From the NCBI GenBank assembly GCA_018654125.1, contig JABIME010000273.1, forward strand, positions 1-7,382: a DNA stretch of 7,382 bases. Direction: 5' to 3'. Each line of letters begins with the position of its first letter. Positions within the stretch are counted from its first letter, which is position 1. The notes below the pieces were generated by a model. The model worked only from the letters and a program-made list of their open reading frames with translations, was not told the DNA's origin and made no database searches. This document shows positions 6,243 through 7,382 of the stretch, piece after piece. The position numbers and the translations under genes are program-made. Source of the stretch: Candidatus Cloacimonadota bacterium (lineage in GTDB: Bacteria; Cloacimonadota; Cloacimonadia; Cloacimonadales; TCS61).

Positions 6243-7382
6243 TTATTCTATTCCAAGTCCTTTTAATTTTGAATAGAGTGTATTTCTATCGATACCCAGA
6301 ATTCGAGCAGCTTTAGATTTATTATATTTAGCTTCAACTAAAATACGTTTTATAAGGACGCGCTCCATCTCTGCACTTACAATTGCAGTAACTTCAGATA
6401 TCGTTGAACCCTTTGTTATGATCATTTCATAATACCTATCAAGAGACTCTTTAAAAGGACTTCTAGGAGCTTTTCCAAATTCCAGATCTAGTGCATTTGG
6501 CGTAATATGATCTGTTTCTTCCAACAAAACTGCCTTTTTTATTACATGTTTTAATTCACGCACATTGCCAGGCCACGGATATGACTCAAGTATACTCATC
6601 GCTTCAGGAGAAAATCCCAAAATATTTTTCTCTAAGTCAATATTAGATTCTTTTAGGAATTGCTCTGCAATAATAGGAATATCATCTTTTCTTTCTTTTA
6701 GGGTTGGAAGAGTGAGTGAGAATTCATTTAACCGGTGGAACAAGTCGTCTCTGAAATGGTGTTCTTGAACTGCCTTGATCATATCAAGATTTGTAGCAAC
6801 AATTATTCTTACATCAATATTTATAGGTTTGGTTCCACCAACTTTAGTTATCATTTTTTCTTGAATTACGCGCAGTATTTTTGCTTGTGCTGATGGAGGT
6901 AGATTTGTGATCTCATCTAAAAAAAGTGTTCCTCCATTTGCAATTTCGAACTTACCCTTTTTTGCAGCAGAGGCACCTGTAAATGCACCTTTTTGATAAC
7001 CAAACAATTCACTTTCAACCAATGTATCAGGTATGGCTCCACAATCTATTGGAATAAATGCTTTATTCTTTCTTTTACTTTTTTTATGGATTAAATTTGC
7101 TATAACTTCTTTTCCCGTACCACTTTTACCTTGTATTATCACACTCATATCTGTACATGCAACAAGTTCAACTTGCTTTATTATGCGCATAATTGTAGTA
7201 CTATTTCCCATTGTAATTTCATCAGCTTTCTTTGCCTTCAATTGCTGACGCAGAACCTTTACTTCCTGTTTTAATTCATTTGTATCAAGAGCTTTTCGTA
7301 TGACTAACTTTAATTCTTCATTTACAAAAGGTTTGGTAATGTAGTCGAAAGCACCTAGCTTCATAGTTTCTACAGCTGTTTC
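6243..7382 (-). CDS. Sigma-54-dependent response regulator, NtrC family (5' truncated by window edge)
   Basis: The frame is open to the right edge; 379 residues are visible and the true start lies outside. Numbering from the Met at 7362-7364, the visible N-terminal end is the last part of a receiver domain, with MKLGAFDYITKPF carrying the conserved K11-P12. A charged linker (about 29-48) leads to an AAA+ domain: Walker A GKSGTGKE (79-86), the sigma-54-contacting GAFTGA (126-131), Walker B GGTLFLDE (144-151), RDDLFHRLN (205-213) and PWPGNVREL (264-271). A Fis-type helix-turn-helix ends the protein (about 343-370: NKSKAARILGIDRNTLYSKL). In this family, phosphorylation of the receiver drives ATPase assembly that opens sigma-54 promoters. 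The phospho-accepting aspartate and any partner kinase are outside the window. An intact GAFTGA means it should be active with sigma-54. Its likely target is the neighbouring promoter at 6051-6066. Confidence 0.96.
   Translation of the reverse strand, partial: ETAVETMKLGAFDYITKPFVNEELKLVIRKALDTNELKQEVKVLRQQLKAKKADEITMGNSTTIMRIIKQVELVACTDMSVIIQGKSGTGKEVIANLIHKKSKRKNKAFIPIDCGAIPDTLVESELFGYQKGAFTGASAAKKGKFEIANGGTLFLDEITNLPPSAQAKILRVIQEKMITKVGGTKPINIDVRIIVATNLDMIKAVQEHHFRDDLFHRLNEFSLTLPTLKERKDDIPIIAEQFLKESNIDLEKNILGFSPEAMSILESYPWPGNVRELKHVIKKAVLLEETDHITPNALDLEFGKAPRSPFKESLDRYYEMIITKGSTISEVTAIVSAEMERVLIKRILVEAKYNKSKAARILGIDRNTLYSKLKGLGIE

Overview
The window is AT-rich and looks like the chromosome of a bacterium of the FCB group. 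The main reason is that two proteins end in a type A C-terminal sorting domain (QNYPNPFNP ... SSGIYFYKMK ... MILMK), the signal used by type IX secretion (T9SS). The consensus, the codon bias and the NtrC-type regulator fit Cloacimonadota or a close relative, but that placement is an inference from style, not from a marker gene.

Layout. Bases 1-138 are the 3' end of an unrecognised + strand gene. Nine bases later comes a + strand DUF58/von Willebrand A-like protein (148-1041). The rest of the window is coded on the - strand. Two tandem paralogues of 738 and 737 residues (1209-3425 and 3799-6012) encode secreted proteins with a signal peptide, Asp-box (BNR) beta-propeller motifs, a DxDxDG calcium-type loop and the T9SS sorting domain. 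A hand alignment gives about 75% identity with a single one-residue gap. Upstream of them lies the 3' part of a sigma-54-dependent NtrC-family response regulator (6243-7382, running off the right edge), with the end of a receiver domain, an AAA+ domain with GAFTGA, and a Fis-type helix-turn-helix.

Regulation. The best signal in the window is a near-perfect sigma-54 promoter (TGGCAC-N5-TTGC) 39-54 nt upstream of the start codon of the 3799-6012 gene. It sits just downstream of a gene for the protein class that activates such promoters. The response regulator ends in its own strong terminator, so the two genes are probably not one transcript; the regulator may act on its neighbour in cis. The second paralogue has no intact -24/-12 element, only a degenerate GGGCAT at nearly the same offset, so the duplicates may now be controlled differently. 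Two intrinsic terminators and a third strong hairpin separate the paralogues and make them separate transcription units.

The DUF58 gene converges on the paralogue block. A palindromic CATTCT...AGAATG element and the terminator of the 1209-3425 gene lie between them. No RNA genes, transposases, CRISPR arrays or attachment sites were found.
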